Positions 5,265 through 6,556 of a stretch of DNA of 6,556 bases are shown in pieces. Each line of letters starts with the position of its first letter. Positions within the stretch are counted from its first letter, which is position 1. The DNA comes from Planctomycetota bacterium. GTDB lineage: Bacteria; Planctomycetota; SZUA-567; JAFGNG01. Location: positions 1 through 6,556 of the forward strand of contig JAFGNG010000220.1 of NCBI GenBank assembly GCA_016927125.1, read 5' to 3'. Both the position numbers and the translations under genes were made by a program. Below the pieces are notes generated by a model. It saw nothing but the letters and a program-made list of their open reading frames with translations, had not been told where the DNA came from and did not search any database.

Positions 5265-6053
5265 ATGAAGATCGTAGTCTGCATCAAACAGGTTCCAGGC
5301 ACCCACGAGGTGCGCATCGATCCGGAAACCAAGCGCCTGGTGCGCGAGGGGGTCGAGGCAATCATGAATCCCTTTGATACTTACGCCCTGGAGCAGGGGG
5401 TGCTCCTGCGTGAGGCCCACGGCGGGGAGGTTATTGCCCTCTCCATGGGTCCCAAGAAAGCTGAGGAAACTTTGCGCGAGGCAATCGCCTGCGGCGCTGA
5501 CCAGGCAATCCTGCTGAACTCCCGCGCCTTCGCCGGCAGCGATACCTGGGCCACCAGTTACGCCCTCTCCATGGCCATCAAGAAGATCGGCGATGTGGAT
5601 TTGGTAATCTGCGGCAAGCAGGCGATTGACGGCGACACCGCCCAGGTCGGCCCCGGCATTGCCGCGCACCTGGATCTCCCGCAAGCAACCAACGCCTCCG
5701 CCATGGGAGAGGTCACTGACACTACAGCGAATGTCACCCGCATGCATGAAGACGGTTATGATATCTGTGAAGTTGATCTGCCAGCAGTGGTGACAGTGGT
5801 AAAGGACATCAATTCCCCGCGTATCCCCTCCTTGAAGGGGCGGATGGCCGCGCGCAAGGCCGTGATCACGGTCTGGAATGAAGAGGATATCAGCGCGGAT
5901 CCGAAGTTGTTGGGGCTGGACGGCTCGCCCACGCGGGTAGTCGAAACCAACCCGCCGCCAGCTCGCCATAGCAATACCATGGTGATCGAGGGCGAACCTC
6001 AGGAATGCGCCAAGAAACTTGTCCATGAATTACGTATCCGGACCTTGGTATAA
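5265..6053 (+). CDS. etfB: Electron transfer flavoprotein beta subunit (EtfB/FixA type)
   Basis: EtfB pairs with EtfA to form a soluble flavoprotein that carries electrons between dehydrogenases and a quinone oxidoreductase; some types bifurcate electrons between a quinone or enoyl-CoA and ferredoxin. The 262 residues are full length. Visible features are MKIVVCIKQVPGT (1-13), MNPFDTYALE (34-43), the nucleotide-binding QAIDGDTAQVGP (119-130), and the EtfB signature region from V157 to T177 (VTRMHEDG...LPAVVTV). PRIPSLKGRMAARK follows soon after. The DGDTAQVGP form resembles FixA and the CarD/Acidaminococcus branch, not the mitochondrial form (QAIDDD-x-NQTG), so a bifurcating type is possible but unproved. 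CGGAG lies 6 nt before the ATG. It follows metF by 81 bp and precedes etfA by 33 bp, the usual fixA-fixB order. Confidence 0.96.
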   Translation: MKIVVCIKQVPGTHEVRIDPETKRLVREGVEAIMNPFDTYALEQGVLLREAHGGEVIALSMGPKKAEETLREAIACGADQAILLNSRAFAGSDTWATSYALSMAIKKIGDVDLVICGKQAIDGDTAQVGPGIAAHLDLPQATNASAMGEVTDTTANVTRMHEDGYDICEVDLPAVVTVVKDINSPRIPSLKGRMAARKAVITVWNEEDISADPKLLGLDGSPTRVVETNPPPARHSNTMVIEGEPQECAKKLVHELRIRTLV

Positions 6054-6074
6054 CGACACCAGGAATTAGATTCA

Positions 6075-6080
6075 GAGGAG
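6075..6080 (+). promoter_or_regulatory. Ribosome binding site of etfA
   Basis: GAGGAG is followed by two consecutive ATGs at 6084 and 6087. The spacing is 3 nt to the first and 6 nt to the second, which favours 6087; the difference is one Met. Confidence 0.65.
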
Positions 6081-6086
6081 ATAATG

Positions 6087-6556
6087 ATGCAAACCCCAAG
6101 TAATACGGAACGGGCTGCTTATAAAAACGTCTGGGTTGTTGCCGAGATGCTCGATGGCAAGGTCCAGAGTGTCACCCATGAACTTCTCGGCGCCGCCCGG
6201 CGGCTGGCCGACGCGCGCAAGAGCGAGGTCTGCTGCGTGGTGATGGGTAACGATATAAATAATGAAGCGGAAAAACTCTTTGCCTACCAGGCTGATAGCG
6301 TGATCGTGGTCGATGATCCCAGTCTGGAACAATTCGTTGATGAGATCCAAGCCAAGGCGCTCAACCGCCTGATCGAGAAGCATAAGCCGGAGATCGTGCT
6401 CTGCGGCGCCACCACCCGTGGCCGGGCGCTCATCCCCCGCGTGGCAGTAATGACGAACGCCGGGCTCACCGCTGACTGTACCGGCCTGGATATCGAGCCG
6501 GAGAGCGGGCTGTTGCTGCAAACCCGCCCCGCCTTCGGGGGCAATATCATGGCGAC
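6087..6556 (+). CDS. etfA: Electron transfer flavoprotein alpha subunit (EtfA/FixB type), N-terminal part, cut by right edge
   Basis: The partner of EtfB; its missing C-terminal half normally binds the FAD. The 156 complete codons visible form the N-terminal domain: NVWVVAEMLDGKV starting near residue 14, KPEIVLCGATTRGRALIPR (100-118), the TNAGLTADCTGLDIE segment, and the hallmark TRPAFGGNIMA (146-156). There is no N-terminal ferredoxin domain such as that of CarE-type EtfA; the protein starts almost directly with the flavoprotein fold after ~13 polar residues. It is co-directional with etfB, 33 bp apart. ATG 6084 is an equally in-frame alternative start. The FAD-binding signature and the true end lie outside the window, so it cannot be classed as bifurcating or not here. 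Confidence 0.95.
   Translation, partial: MQTPSNTERAAYKNVWVVAEMLDGKVQSVTHELLGAARRLADARKSEVCCVVMGNDINNEAEKLFAYQADSVIVVDDPSLEQFVDEIQAKALNRLIEKHKPEIVLCGATTRGRALIPRVAVMTNAGLTADCTGLDIEPESGLLLQTRPAFGGNIMA

Noticed and set aside
5190..6026. Minus-strand 278-residue open frame opposite etfB
   Set aside because: Shadow of an unmistakable EtfB; no family resemblance of its own.

Overview
The window (6556 bp, roughly 55% GC) comes from a bacterium whose phylum I cannot fix from sequence alone. Shine-Dalgarno sites of the AAGGAG/GGAGGAG type precede most genes. The gene content (corrinoid/pterin methyl transfer, a MetF-like protein, a FixAB/CarDE-like electron transfer flavoprotein, an Hps-RraA fusion and a family 4 glycosidase) fits an anaerobe or facultative anaerobe that handles one-carbon units and plant or algal sugars. 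There are no tRNA or rRNA genes, CRISPR arrays, transposases or phage genes.

Layout. (1) On the minus strand, 1-1192 holds a two-gene unit read right to left: queD (6-carboxytetrahydropterin synthase family), then a 3-hexulose-6-phosphate synthase whose C-terminus continues into an RraA-like domain and runs off the left edge. A promoter-like TTGACA-16-TATTTT lies just upstream of queD. (2) A 363-bp divergent intergenic region (1193-1555) carries two adjacent hairpins and a small palindrome close to the start of the plus-strand gene. (3) At 1556-2956 (+) is a complete GH4 NAD/Mn-dependent alpha-glycosidase of the CH-motif (AglA/MelA) type. (4) An AT-richer 332-bp gap (2957-3288) holds a bulged hairpin and a compound direct and inverted repeat that looks like an operator. 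(5) From 3289 to the right edge is a plus-strand operon of four genes: a pterin-binding methyltransferase (methyl-THF:corrinoid type), a MetF-like methylenetetrahydrofolate reductase, etfB and etfA (cut by the window end).

How the genes may work together. The four-gene operon reads as a one-carbon module. A methyl group carried by a corrinoid protein (not in the window) would be passed to or from tetrahydrofolate by the methyltransferase. The MetF-like flavoprotein would interconvert methyl- and methylene-THF. EtfBA would carry the electrons to or from a quinone, or bifurcate them. The ETF-MetF coupling is inference from gene order. The Hps domain (formaldehyde plus ribulose 5-phosphate) and QueD (a pterin enzyme) on the other strand share the C1/pterin theme, but a functional link is unproven. 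The GH4 enzyme may supply sugar, possibly O-methylated sugar, but this is speculation.
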